Below, piece by piece: positions 45,255 through 56,539 of a stretch of DNA of 64,000 nt (within the stretch, counting starts at the first letter, position 1; each line of letters opens with the position of its first letter). The notes below the pieces were generated by a model. The model ran no database searches and was not told the DNA's origin. It saw only the letters and a program-made list of their open reading frames with translations. Source of the DNA: Dugong dugon. Its lineage: Eukaryota; Chordata; Mammalia; Sirenia; Dugongidae. The stretch lies in assembly GCA_030035585.1 (NCBI GenBank), contig CM057462.1, forward strand, positions 137,976,734-138,040,733, read 5' to 3'. A program made the translations under genes and the position numbers.

Positions 45255-45303
<49 letters not shown>
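45045..45303. repeat. (CT)n(TA)n(GA)n self-complementary tract and (AT)n run
   Basis: 45045-45113 reads CT repeats, TA repeats, then GA repeats, making an almost perfect hairpin. About 45258-45303 is a pure AT run. Confidence 0.95.
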
Positions 45304-45306
<3 letters not shown>

Positions 45307-45648
45307 GTAGAGAGAGAGAGAGACAAAGAGACAGACTGATTGAGTGACTTCAAGAAATTGGCTCATGTGACTGTGGGGGACTGAAAGGTCCCAAGCCTGT
45401 AGGTCAGGTGACAGGATGGAGACTCCGGCAGGTTTGTGTCCCAAAATCTGTAGGTCCAGCAAGGAGAACAGTGAAGACTAAGAGTGTTCTGACAAAAAGT
45501 CTATTTATAGTCTGGAGGGAGAATATACCCTAGGGATATGCTCTTTTTGCTCTTAAGGACTTCAGTTGATTGATTGAGGCTTGCCCACATTATGGAAAGT
45601 AATCTGCTTTACTTGAGGCCAACTGATTTAATTACATGTAATTACTTT

Positions 45649-45864
45649 ACAACAGGAGCCCTGGTGGTGCAGTGGTTAAGCACTCAGCTGCTAATTGAAA
45701 GGTCGATGGTTTGAACCCACCAGGCGGTCCATGGGAGAAAGATGTGGCAGTCTGCTTATGTAAAGATTTACAGCCTTGGAAACCCTATGGGGAAGTTCTA
45801 CTCTGTCCTGTAGGGTCGTCATGAGTTGGAATCAACTCAACAGCAGTGAATTTGGTTTTGATGG
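45649..45864 (+). mobile_element. AfroSINE, long subfamily, 11-bp TSD
   Basis: 'ggagccctggtggtgcagtg' head and 'cgtcatgagttggaatcaac' tail. gtaattacttt flanks it at 45638-45648 and 45865-45875. Confidence 0.95.
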
Positions 45865-46141
45865 GTAATTACTTTGTTAGCAACTAGATGAGTGTTTTAC
45901 AAAACAACTGGGCAGCATAGCCTAGCCAAGTTAGTACATAAAATTAACCATCACAACATCAGCATGCAAACATGACAAGCAAATATTTATAGCTCAGCAT
46001 AAATTTGCTCCCAAAAATTAAAGATGAAGATCATTGGTGGCAGTTGGTCATACTAAGCAAGTGGCACACAGTGGAGTCAAATGGAAGTTTTTTTTTTTTT
46101 TTTTTACTTAAAATTACCCTCATTTATTAACTATTGAATTT

Positions 46142-46356
46142 AAGGAGCCCTGGTGGCACAGTGGTTAAAGTGGCCAGCTGCTAACCAAAAGATGGGCAGT
46201 TTGAACCCACCAGCCACTCTGAGGGAGTAAAGACCTGGTGGTGATCTGCTCCCTTAAGATTACAGCCTAGGAAACCTTATGAAGCAGTTCTATTCTGACC
46301 TATAGGGTCACTATGAGTTGGAATCAAGTTGATGGTACACAGCTACGACAACACTG
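46142..46356 (+). mobile_element. AfroSINE, long subfamily, 8-bp TSD
   Basis: 'gagccctggtggcacagtgg' head and 'cactatgagttggaatcaag' tail. ttgaattt is repeated at 46134-46141 and 46357-46364. Confidence 0.93.
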
Positions 46357-46739
46357 TTGAATTTCATATACTTTATTTATAGTTTGAGTTAATGTGGAGT
46401 TAACATCTTGAATGCTTTCTACCCCCCAGACAGTGGTTAACTTTTAAACATAATCTCTTTGTCTACAGCTTCTTCTAAAGCTTTATGTCTCATGTGCATT
46501 AATTGGTTGTTAATCTTTAAAGAGTCTTCATTCTGAACACTAGTGACCAGAAAATAATACTTCACTGAACAAAGCTGCCATCATTTATTCCTTTGGACAC
46601 AAATTGGCACAAACTGTCTCAGCACGTAATGATATCACTTACTAACACAGAACGGTTTTATATTAAATGCAAATTAGATCTAGTTTGAGAAAGCCATTTT
46701 TATTTCTTTTGTGAGTTGATGCCTAAGGAAAAAGGACAG

Positions 46740-46958
46740 GTACGACAGTGGCTAAAGTACTGACTTGAGTCCATCAGTCACTGGCTTCACCACTTATGAG
46801 CTGTGTGACCTTGGGCAAGTTATTTAACATGTTTGAACTTCATTTTCAAATCTGTAATTCTAATAGTAATTCATTTCTTGTGAGTTTTGTAATGTATGAA
46901 AAAGATTCAGCTCAGTGACTGACACATCATAAACACTAAATAAATGGTGGCTACTATT
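46740..46958 (+). mobile_element. MIR, sense
   Basis: 'gctgtgtgaccttgggcaag' is the MIR core, followed by the tail 'cactaaataaatggtggcta'. Confidence 0.85.
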
Positions 46959-47749
46959 GAAAGGAAAATCTCTAGGGATTAACATTTAAGAGATTTACTA
47001 TACCTAACTGAATGGCACAGTCAAGAATAATTCAACAATGCATCACAACCTCAGGGGTGGCAATTCCCTTCAGTTTCAGATAGTTAGTTCAATTTAGCTG
47101 TAGATATTATCTTTAAGAATTAAAACTAATACTTCCAAACATTTAATTTTCAGTTACAGCTAGGCTAGGTCTTTCTGCTGAAATTTTCCTAAATAATGGT
47201 GTTCTCACTAGTTCAAGTAACACTAACATTGCCATTACATCCCAAAACTCCTTGCTCACTTTTGCAGTGAAGAAAACAGTTTCGTTGTGGGTCAGCATGC
47301 TTTTTAAAATCTTAGTTTTGTAAAGAAATGCCTGATTTTCCAAAATGCCACATTACTCTGTCATTTAATATTAAGACGGCAGTTGAAATGATGTGACGAT
47401 GTGAAACCACCTCGGATCATGTCTCAAGACTGTGAGGGTAGTCCTGAAGTCCATCTAGGCAGAAGAAAAAGGAGAAGGATGACAATGAGGAGGATGAAGA
47501 GAATAAGGAGGGAATAGAAGCAAGAGTAAAAAACACTGGAGACTCATCAATTGTCTTCAGAGGCCAGCTGTAGAGAGAAGTTCATAGACCACAGGTGCAC
47601 TGCGTTATCAGTGTCATTGAACAGTGGGAAGAGGAGGAAGCCAGTGCCAGGACTAGGAAGTCAATCATGAGTCTTCTCTTTCTCTAACGTCTTGCATACA
47701 ATCTAATAACAAATTATATTGACTTAACCTTCAAAATATATACAGAATT
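46959..47749. other. No gene recognised; purine-rich tract near 47459-47535
   Basis: GA-rich low-complexity DNA ('ggagaaggatgacaatgagg') in otherwise unassigned sequence. Confidence 0.5.
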
Positions 47750-48145
47750 CTATCATTTCACAGCATTTTCATTGCTGCCACTCTAGTCTAAGCCACCCTC
47801 ATTTATTGCCTGAATTATTCCAAGAGTCTTCTAACAGGCTCCTGCTATTGCCCTTGGCCCCTTACAATCTATTGTCAAAATAGCAGCTAAAATGCTTCTT
47901 TTAACACATAAGCTAGATCATGTCATATCTTAGCTTAAAATCCTCGATGACATATCATTTCACTCTAAAAGTCAAAGTCCACGTCAGGACCTACACGGCA
48001 CCATGTGATGTGGTCACCTTCGATCTCACTGATCTCATCTCTTGTTACTCTCCTCCTTTGTCTCTCCACCCCGGCCACACTGGCTTCCTTGCTGCTTGTC
48101 TTTGAGGCAGACGCCACTGTTCCTCGCACCCCTCTGCCTTTTATT
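47750..48145 (+). mobile_element. L2 LINE remnant
   Basis: Sense L2: 'cctgctattgcccttggccc', then 'ctcctcctttgtctctccac' and 'ggccacactggcttccttgc', matching the C-terminal part of L2 ORF2. Confidence 0.65.
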
Positions 48146-48149
48146 GGTA

Positions 48150-48980
48150 AAGACTTTTATTAGACTCTGTGTATTCTTTTTGTGTTTCTGTGTATGCACT
48201 CGTATACATCCCTATTTTATTCTTTCTCACACAAAAAGTATACAATATGCACTGTTCTCCACTTTGCTTTTTTTTTTCACTCACTCAATATGCACAGAGT
48301 TCTTTTTACAGTTGTTTAGTATTCTATTGGGTAAACGTACTATGACTTATTTTATCAATTACCTGTTTATGAATGGAGTCCCTGGGTGGTGCAAATGGTT
48401 AATGTGCTCAGCTGCTAACTGAAATATTGGAAGTTCTAGTCCACCCAGAGGTGCCTCAGAAAAAAAAGACCTGGCAATCTACCTCCGAAAAATCAGCCAT
48501 TGAAAATCCTATGGAGTACAGTTCCACTCTGACACACAGGAAGTTGCCATGAGTTGGCATTGACTCAACAGCAACCGGTATTGATGAACACTTGAACTGT
48601 TTCTAAATATTTTCTAATACAAACATTGCTGCAATAAATAACTTTGTACAAATGTCATTTAATATGTGTACAGATATGCCTGTAAGATGTATCTGGAAAG
48701 TGTTTGGTCAAAGGGTTGATGCAGCTGTAATTTTGGTAGATATTATCAAATTGTTCTTCCCACCTGCAACATATAAAAAGTAGAGTTATTCTTAGGATTT
48801 GTTTAGCTAGATTCTCAATGTAGATTTATTTGCATTTCTGTTATTGTAAGGAGTACGGAATATGTTTAGGTTTTAGAGGCCATTTGTATTTTGTTTCCTC
48901 TGAAGTCTTTCTGTTCTTTGCCCACTGAAAGGTTTAGGTTATTGCTCTTTTTTGTTTTCTTTCAATTTCTAGGAACTCTT
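48150..48980 (-). mobile_element. Old L1M fragment, antisense, host of the younger L1
   Basis: 'acattgctgcaataaataac' and 'tgtttggtcaaagggttgat' are typical of the inverted 3' part of old L1s. It is interrupted by an AfroSINE at 48375, and the full-length L1 begins inside it at 48981. Confidence 0.6.
48375..48582 (+). mobile_element. AfroSINE, variant subfamily
   Basis: 'ggagtccctgggtggtgcaa' head, central 'aaaaatcagccattgaaaat' block and tail 'gttgccatgagttggcattg'. Same subfamily as 5198 and 35631. Confidence 0.9.
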
Positions 48981-50029
48981 TTCTTGTTTTATTTATTTAT
49001 TTTTTATTGTTGTAGTTTAAACGAAGTTTACATTTCAAGTTAGTCTCCCATACAAAAATTTACACATACATTGTTATGTGACCCTAATTGCTCTACCCAT
49101 ACTATGACAGCACATTCCTCCTTTCCACCCCTGATTCCCCATGTCTATTCAACTAGCTCCTAACCCTCTGTCTTCCCATCTCACCTCCGGACAGAAGCTG
49201 CCTGTTTAGCCTTTTGTATCTACTTGAGCTAAGAGGTACACTCCTCACGAGTATCACTTTATGTCCCACAGTCCAGTCCAATCCCTGTCTGAAGAGTTGG
49301 CCTCGGAAACTGTGTTAGTTCTGGGCTAATAGAGAATCCAGGGGCCATGCTTTCTGGGGTTCCTCCAGGCTCAGTCAGACCATTAAGTCTGGTCTTCTTA
49401 CTAGAATTTGAGTTCTGTATCCCACCTTTCTCCTGCTCCATTAGGGACTCTCTGTTCTGTTCCCTGTCAGGGTGGTCATTGCTAGCCAGGCACATCTAGC
49501 TCTTCTGGTCTCAGGCTGATGAAGTCTCTGGTTTATGTGGCCCTTTCTGTCTCTTGGTCTACTACTTTCCTTGTGTCTTTGGTGTTCTTCATTCTCCTTT
49601 ACTCCAGGTGGTTGGGACAAATTGATACATCTTAGATGGCTGCTTGCAAGCTTTTAAGACCCCAGAAACCACTCACCAAAGTAGGATGCAGAATATTTTC
49701 TTGATAAACTTTGTTATGCCAATTGACCTAGATGTCCCCTGAAAGCATGGTCCCCAGACCTCTACCCCTGCTACCCTGTCCCTCAAAGCATTTGATTGTA
49801 TTCAGGAAACCGCTTAGCTTTGATTTAGTCCAGTTGTGCTGACTTTCCCTGTAGTGTGTGCTGTCCTTCCCTTCACCTAAGATAATTCTTATCTACTATC
49901 TGGGTAGTGAATAACCCTTACCTCCCTCCACACCCTCGTAACCATCAAAGAATGTTTTCTTCTGTGTTTAAACCGTTTCTTGAGTTCTTATAATAGTGGT
50001 CTTATACAATATTTGTCCTTCTGTGACTG

Positions 50030-53000
50030 ACTAAATTCATTCAGCAGAACGACCTCCAGCTTCCTCCATGTTATGTTTCACGGCTTCATCGTCGTTCTTT
50101 ATCCTTGTGTAGTATTCCATTGTGTGGATATACCATAATTTGTTTATCCATTCTTTGATTTATGGGCATCTAGGTTGTTTTCATCTTTTTGCTATTGTGA
50201 ACGGTGCTGCAATGAACATGGGTGTGCATATATCTCTTCGTGTGATGGCTCTTATTTCTCTAGGATATATTCCAAGGAGTGGGATAGCTGGATCGTATGG
50301 TACTTCTATTTCTAGCTTTTTAAGGAAGTTCCAAATCGATTTCCAAAGTGGTTGTACCATTTTACAACACCACCAACAGTGTATAAGTGTTCCAGTCTCT
50401 CCATAACCTCTCCAGAATGTATTATTTTGTGTTTTTTGGATTAGTGCTAGCCTTGTTGGGGTGAGATGATGTCTCATTGTAGTTTTGATCTGCATTTCTC
50501 TAATGGCTAATGATTGTGAGCATTTCTTCATGTGTCTGTTAGCTGCTTGAATATCTTCTTTGGTGAAGCACCTGTTCATAGCCTTTGCCCATTTTTTAAT
50601 TGGGTTATTTGTATTTTTGTTGTTGAGGTTTTGCAGTATCTTGTAGATTTTAGAGATTAGATGCTGATCAGATTTGTCATAGCAAAAATTTTTTTTCCCA
50701 GTCTGTAGGTTGTCTTTTGACTCTTTTGGTGAAGTCTTTTGATGAGCATAAATGTTTGATTTTTAGGAGCTCCCATTTATCTAGTTTCTCTTCTGGTGCT
50801 TATGCATTGCTACTTCTGGTTCGTATTGTGTTTATGCCATGTATTAGGGCTCCTAGCATTGTCCCTATTTTTTCTTCCATGGTCTTTATTGTTTTCGGTT
50901 TTATATTTGGGTCTTTGATCCATTTTGGGTTAGTTTTTGTGCATGGTGTGAGGTATGGGTCTTGTTTCAGTTTTTTGCAGATGGATATCCAGTTATGTCA
51001 GCACCATTTGTTAAAGAGACTGTCTTTTCCCCAATTAACGGACTTTGGGCCTTTGTCAAATATCAGCTGCTCATAGGTGGATGAATTTATGTCTGGATTC
51101 TCAATTCTGTTCCATTGGTCTATGTATCCATTGTTGTACCAATACCAGGCTGTTTTGACTACCTTGGCAGTATAATAGGTTCTAAAATCAGATAGTGTGA
51201 GGGCTCCACTTTGTTCTTCTTCTTGAGTAATGCTTTATTTATTCGGGGCCTCTTCGCTTTCCATATGAAGTTGGTGATTTGTTTCTCCATCTCATTAAAA
51301 AATACTGTTGGAATTTGGATCAGGATTGCCTTCTATCTGTAGATCATTTTGGGTAGAATTGACATTTTCACAACGTTGAGTCTACCTATCCATGCACAAG
51401 GTATGTTTTTCCACTTATGCAGGTCTATTTTGGTTTCTTGCAGTAGTGTCCTGTAGTTTTCACTGTATAGATCTTTTACATCTCTGGTTAGATTTATTCC
51501 TAAGTATTTTATCTTCTTGGCGGCTATTGTAAATGGTAGTGATTTAGTGATTTCCTCTTCGAGGTTCTCTTTGTTGGTGTAAAGGAATCCATCTATTTTT
51601 GTATGTTTATCTTGTATCCTGAAACTTTGCTGAAATCTTCTATTAGTCCCAGTAGTTTTCTTGTGGATTCTTTGGGGTTTTCCATGTATCATATCATCTA
51701 CAAATAGAGATACTTTGACTTCTTCCCTACCAATTTGGAAGCCCTTTATTTCTTTTTCTAGTCTAATTGCTCTGGCTAGGACCTCCAGCACAATGTTGAG
51801 TAAGAGTGGTGATAGAGGGCATCCTTATCTGGTTCCTGTTCTCAAGGGGAATGCTTTCAAAGTCTCTGTATTTAGGATGATGTTGACTGTTGGTTTTGTA
51901 TAAGTGCCCTCAATTATGTTGAGGAATTTCCCTTCTATTCCCATTTTGTTGAGAGTTTTTATCATGAATGGATGCTGGACTTTGTCAAGTGCCTTTTCTG
52001 CATCGATTGATAAGATCATGTGGTTCCTGTCTTTTGTTTTATTTATGTGATGGATTACATTGTTTGTTTTTCTAATGTTGAGCCATTCCTGCATACCTGG
52101 TATAAATCCCACTTGATCATGGTGAGTTATTTTTTTGATATGTTGCTGAATTCTATGGGCTAGATTTTTCTTTTTTTTGTGATGTCTTTACCTGATTTTG
52201 CTATCAGAGTTATGGTGGCTTCATAGAATGAGTTTGGAGTATTCCATCCTTTTCTATGCTCTGAAATACCTTTAGTAGAAGTGGTGTTAATTCTTTTCTG
52301 AAAGTTTGGTAGAATTCTCCAGTGAAGCCATCCAGGCCAGGGCTTTTTTTGTTGGGAGTTTTTAAAATGCCTTCTCAATCTCTTCTTTTGTTATGGGTTT
52401 ATTTAGTTGTTTTAACTCTGTTTGTGTTAGTTTAGGTAGGTAGTGAGTTTCTAGAAACTTGTCCATTTCCTCTAGATTTCCAAATTTGTTATAGTGAAAT
52501 TTTTCATAGTATTCTGTTATGATTCTTTTAATTTCAGTTGGGTCTGTTGTGATATCACTCATCTCACTTCTTATACTAGTTATCTGCATCCTCTCCTGTT
52601 TCTCTTTTGTCAGTTTGGCCAATGGTTTATCAATTTTGTTGATCTTTTCAAAGAACCGGCTTTTGGTCTTGTTAACTTTTTCAATTGTTTTTCTATTCTC
52701 TATTTCATTCAATTCTGCTCTAATTCTTAATATTTCCTTTCTTCTGGTGTCTGAGGGCTTCTTTTACCACTTTCTTTCTCCTTGTTCCAGTTGTAGGGTT
52801 AATGTTTTGATTTTGGCCCTTTCTTCTTTTTGGATGTGTGCATTTATAAGCTGACCTCTGAGCACTGCTTTTGCTGGGTCCCAAAAGTTCTGGCAGGATG
52901 TGTTTTCATTCTTGTTTGATTCTATGAATTTCTTTATTCCATCCTTAATTTCTTCTATAAGCCAGTAGTTTTTGAGCAAGGTGTTGTTCAGTTTCCATGT

Positions 53001-53746
53001 GTTTGATGTTTTTCCTTGTCTTTTGTGTTGTTGATTTCTACTTTTATGGCTTTATGGTCAGAAAAGATGCTTTGTAATATTTCAATGTTTTGGATTTTGT
53101 TGAGGCTTGCTTTATGGCCTAATATGTGGTCTATTCTGTAGAATGTTCCATGTGTGTTGGAAAAGAAAGTATACTTGGCTGCTGTTGTGTAGAGTGTTTG
53201 GAATATCTCTATGAGATCAAGTTGGTTGATTGTAGCATTCAGCTCTTCCATGTCTTTGTTGAGCTTCTTTCTGGATGTTCTGTTCTTCACCGAAAGTGGT
53301 GTGTTGAAGTCTTCTACTACTATTGTGGAGCTGACTATCTCTCTTTTCAGTGCTGTTAGAGTTTGTTTTATGTACTTTGGAGCCCTGTCGTTGGGTGCAT
53401 AAACATTTATTATAGCTATGTCCTCCTGGTGTCTTGACCCTTTAATATTTATATAGTGAGTGTCCTTCCTTATCGTTTGTGGTGGTTTTACTTTAAAGTC
53501 TATTTCGTCAGAGATTAATACTGCCACTCCTGCTTTTTTCTGAGTGTTGTTTGCTTGATATATTTTTTCCCATGCTTTTAGTTTTAGCTTGTTCGTATCT
53601 TTAAGTCTAAGGTGTGTCTCTTGTAGGCAGCATATAGACGGATCATGTTTTTTTATCCCATCTGCCACTCTCTGTCTCTTTATTGGTGCATTTAGTCCAT
53701 TTACATTCAGCGTAATTATTGATAAGCATGCGTTTAGTGCTGTCAT
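50030..53746 (-). pseudogene. L1 ORF2 remnant (endonuclease and reverse transcriptase)
   Basis: Reads from the ATG complement at 53746. The first 252 codons are open and cover the endonuclease ('LSIITLNVNGLNAPIKRQR', 'CCLQETHLR', 'SDHKAIKVEI'). Downstream pieces at 52712-52362 and 52112-51825 carry RT sequence. The catalytic block reads FVDD (51693-51704) instead of the usual FADD. The C-terminal part at 50579-50181 shows '[20 protein letters not shown]', where the other copy has WWECK. Stops and frameshifts separate these pieces. Confidence 0.92.
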
Positions 53747-54179
53747 TTTGGTGTCTTTTTTTGTGTGTTGTTCAAAGTTTCTTTGTTCCCCTTAATTTTC
53801 TGTGCCAAGTCATTTTTCGTTATGTATTTTCTCTTCATCTTTTTCATTGTTGTTGATTTTGTGTTTATTGAGTCTTTGTATTTTTCTAGTTTTTTATTTT
53901 AATTTGTAGGATTGTTAGTTTCTTTGTGGTTACCTTAATATTTACCCATATTTTTCTAAGTTTATACCGGTCTTTTATTTCTTTATATTGCCTTGACTTC
54001 CCCTCCATATGGGAAATCTATGTCTACATTTTTTAAGTCCCTCTTTTTGGTTTTAATGTTGAGATTTTTTGCATATTGATAATCTCTGTTTCTGTATTTT
54101 CAATGTTTTAGCTTTGATTAATTTTTGTGACTTCCCTATCTGAGTCGATATCTGGTTGCACTGTCCTGTGTTCTAGTAT

Positions 54180-55170
54180 TGTGTTGTTATCTGATGTTAT
54201 TGATTTTTTAACAGGGGGACTCCCTTTATTATTTCTTGTAATTTTGGTTTGGTTTTTGAAAATTCCCTAAACTTATGTTTATCTGGAAGTGCCCTAATTT
54301 TGCCATCGTATTTGAGAGACAGTTTTGCTGGATATATATTCTTGGCTGGCGATTTTTTTCCTTCAACGTTTTATATATGTCATCCCATTTTCTTCTTGCC
54401 TGCATGGTTTCTGCTGAATGTTCTGAGCTTATTCTAAGTGACTCTCTTTTGTAGGTGACTTTTCTTTTATCCCTAGCCACTCTTAAAATTCTCTCTTTAT
54501 CTTTGGTTTTTGTCAAGTTTGGTTATAATATGCCTTGGTGACTTTATTTTGGGATCTACCTTATATGGGGTTCGATGAACATCTTGGATAAATGTCTTCT
54601 CACCTTTCATGATATCAGGGAAGTTTTCTGTCAACAAATCTTCAACAATTCTCTCTGTATTTTCTGTTATCCCTCCACTGTTCTGGTACTCCAGTCACTC
54701 ATAGGTTATTTCTCTTGATAGAGTCCCACATAACTTTTAGAGTTTCTTCATTCTTTTTAATTCTTTTATCTGATTTTTCCTCAAATAAGTTGGTGTAAAG
54801 TGCTTTATCTTCAGTCTCACTGATTTTGATTTCTACTGCCTCAATTCTACTCCTATGACTTTCTGTTGAATTGTCTAATTCTGAAATTTTATTGTTAATC
54901 TTCTGGATTCCTGATGTCTGTCTCTCTTTGGATTCTTGCAGCCTATTAAATTTGTCATTTTTCTCTTGAATAAGTTTTTTAAGTTCTGCTACTGCTTTGT
55001 CTGTGTGTTCTTTGGCTTTCTCTGTGTTTTTTTGAATTTACCTTCTATTTTCCTGAAGAGTTCTGTATATTAATCTTTTGTATTCTGCCTCTGGTAATTC
55101 CAAGAAATTCTCTTCCTCCAGAAAATTTATTGATTCTTTATTTTGGGAGCTTGCTGAAGCCATCATGGAC
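54180..55170 (-). pseudogene. L1 ORF1 remnant
   Basis: The C-terminal domain is readable at 54516-54229 ('SEHSAETMQARRKWDDIYKT'). The RRM and coiled-coil parts upstream are interrupted. Boundaries approximate. Confidence 0.75.
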
Positions 55171-56539
55171 CGCCTCTTTATGTGATTTGATATTGACTGT
55201 TGTCTCTGAGCCATCAATAAGTTATTATAATTTTATTTTATATTTGTTTAGTGTGTCCTAGTTTCTTGTTTTGTTCTGATATGCCCAAATAGACTGCTCA
55301 TATGTGTTAGTTTGATTATTGGTGCCTTTGAAGCTCTAACGTCCTGTAACCAGGTAGTTAGGTCTGTAACTAAGTATGTGTGTCCAGGATTCCATTAAAT
55401 TTTCCTGTATGGATTCAGTTCAGATGTCCAGGCATTTGGTCATCAAGTGTGTGGTGCAGGCTCTCACCTACAGTCTTGAAGAAGCATGGGTGATTGGTGT
55501 AGGCACAGGTATGTGGCTACATTAGGGGGTCACGTGCTGAGCAAGGCAGGGGCCTGATGGCTGCCTCTGAGCGTCTGAAAGGAAAGAGTGTCCCTGTTCC
55601 CTAGAGAGAGTAGATAGGTAAGTTTTATAGCTGGACTATGAGCACCCTACTCTGTTGGCTGTAAGGACTGGGGGGTGCCACTTATTCTTGGACCCCTGTA
55701 GCAGGTGGCTAGGTGGTGTGGGTGGAGCCACCAGTCCTCAAGCCCCTGATGTGGACAAGTAAGGTGCCTGCTTAAAGGGCAGAGCAGTGCCAAGCATCAC
55801 AAATCTGCCACTTCACAGCTGATACAGTCTATATAGGGGTGGAAGGCACTTAAAGTCTGTGGACCCCTTATGCCTGTGCCTAGGCAAAAGACCTGTGCCA
55901 ACCCTGAGTTCCTGGCTTAGGGGAGCTGGTTGCTTATTTTTTTCCCTGTTTGTTAATTTGTTCCCTCTCCAAGGCCGGGAGAATGCGTCAGGGAGTCTTA
56001 CGGGATCTACTTCCACCCCAGGGGACTCACAGATCACTGAGGCCCGCCAGACCTGGTGCAGAGTGGAGAGGGAGGAGGTAAATGAGAGAGAAGTATTTCT
56101 CAAATGGGTAGTTTTTTTTTTTTTAAATCCCCACAAAAGGCCACATGCATGTACTTATCTTTAGCCACTTGGGTGCTGCTTTTCACTGGTTCAGAGTGTC
56201 CAGACAGAATCTCTGCTGCCCGATCTCTCTCAATGTGGAAAGTGACTCCCGAGCAAGTGAGCAGAGCTGTATGCCCACCTCACTGCACACCCAGAACTGA
56301 TCTGGGCTGAAGGCCTGTGGCTCCCTCTAGGTCATGTCAGGCAACTCCTTGCTGCTTCTGAACCATCTCTCTTTCCCCCTGCCACTCAGTCTGATTCCTC
56401 AACTTTGCCTTGTTCAAGGCTCCTAGATATTCATATACAATCAAATCACTTGTTTTTTTTTTGGTCTTTGTAGTAAGAGGGACATAAGAAGCTGTCTGAC
56501 TACTCTGCAGTCTTGGCTCTGCCTCCTCTAGGAACTCTT

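Larger units (their letters stand above)
45014..45957 (-). repeat. Old dispersed repeat, copy 2 (family unassigned), split by an AfroSINE
   Basis: The same ends as 1532-2166: 'ttctctagagaacagaatta' and 'cataaaattaaccatcacaa'. Large CT/TA/GA and AT tracts expand its left part. An AfroSINE lies at about 45649-45864. Confidence 0.65.
48981..56526 (-). mobile_element. Full-length L1 (7.5 kb), degenerate, with 13-bp TSD
   Basis: An inverted L1: tail and 3' UTR from 48981, ORF2 about 50030-53746, ORF1 about 54180-55170, 5' UTR to 56526 (minus-strand start gaggaggcagagccaagac, as in typical mammalian L1). tctaggaactctt occurs at 48968-48980 and 56527-56539. Its 5' start differs from that of the plus-strand L1, so it is a different subfamily. 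Its frames are broken. Confidence 0.93.
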
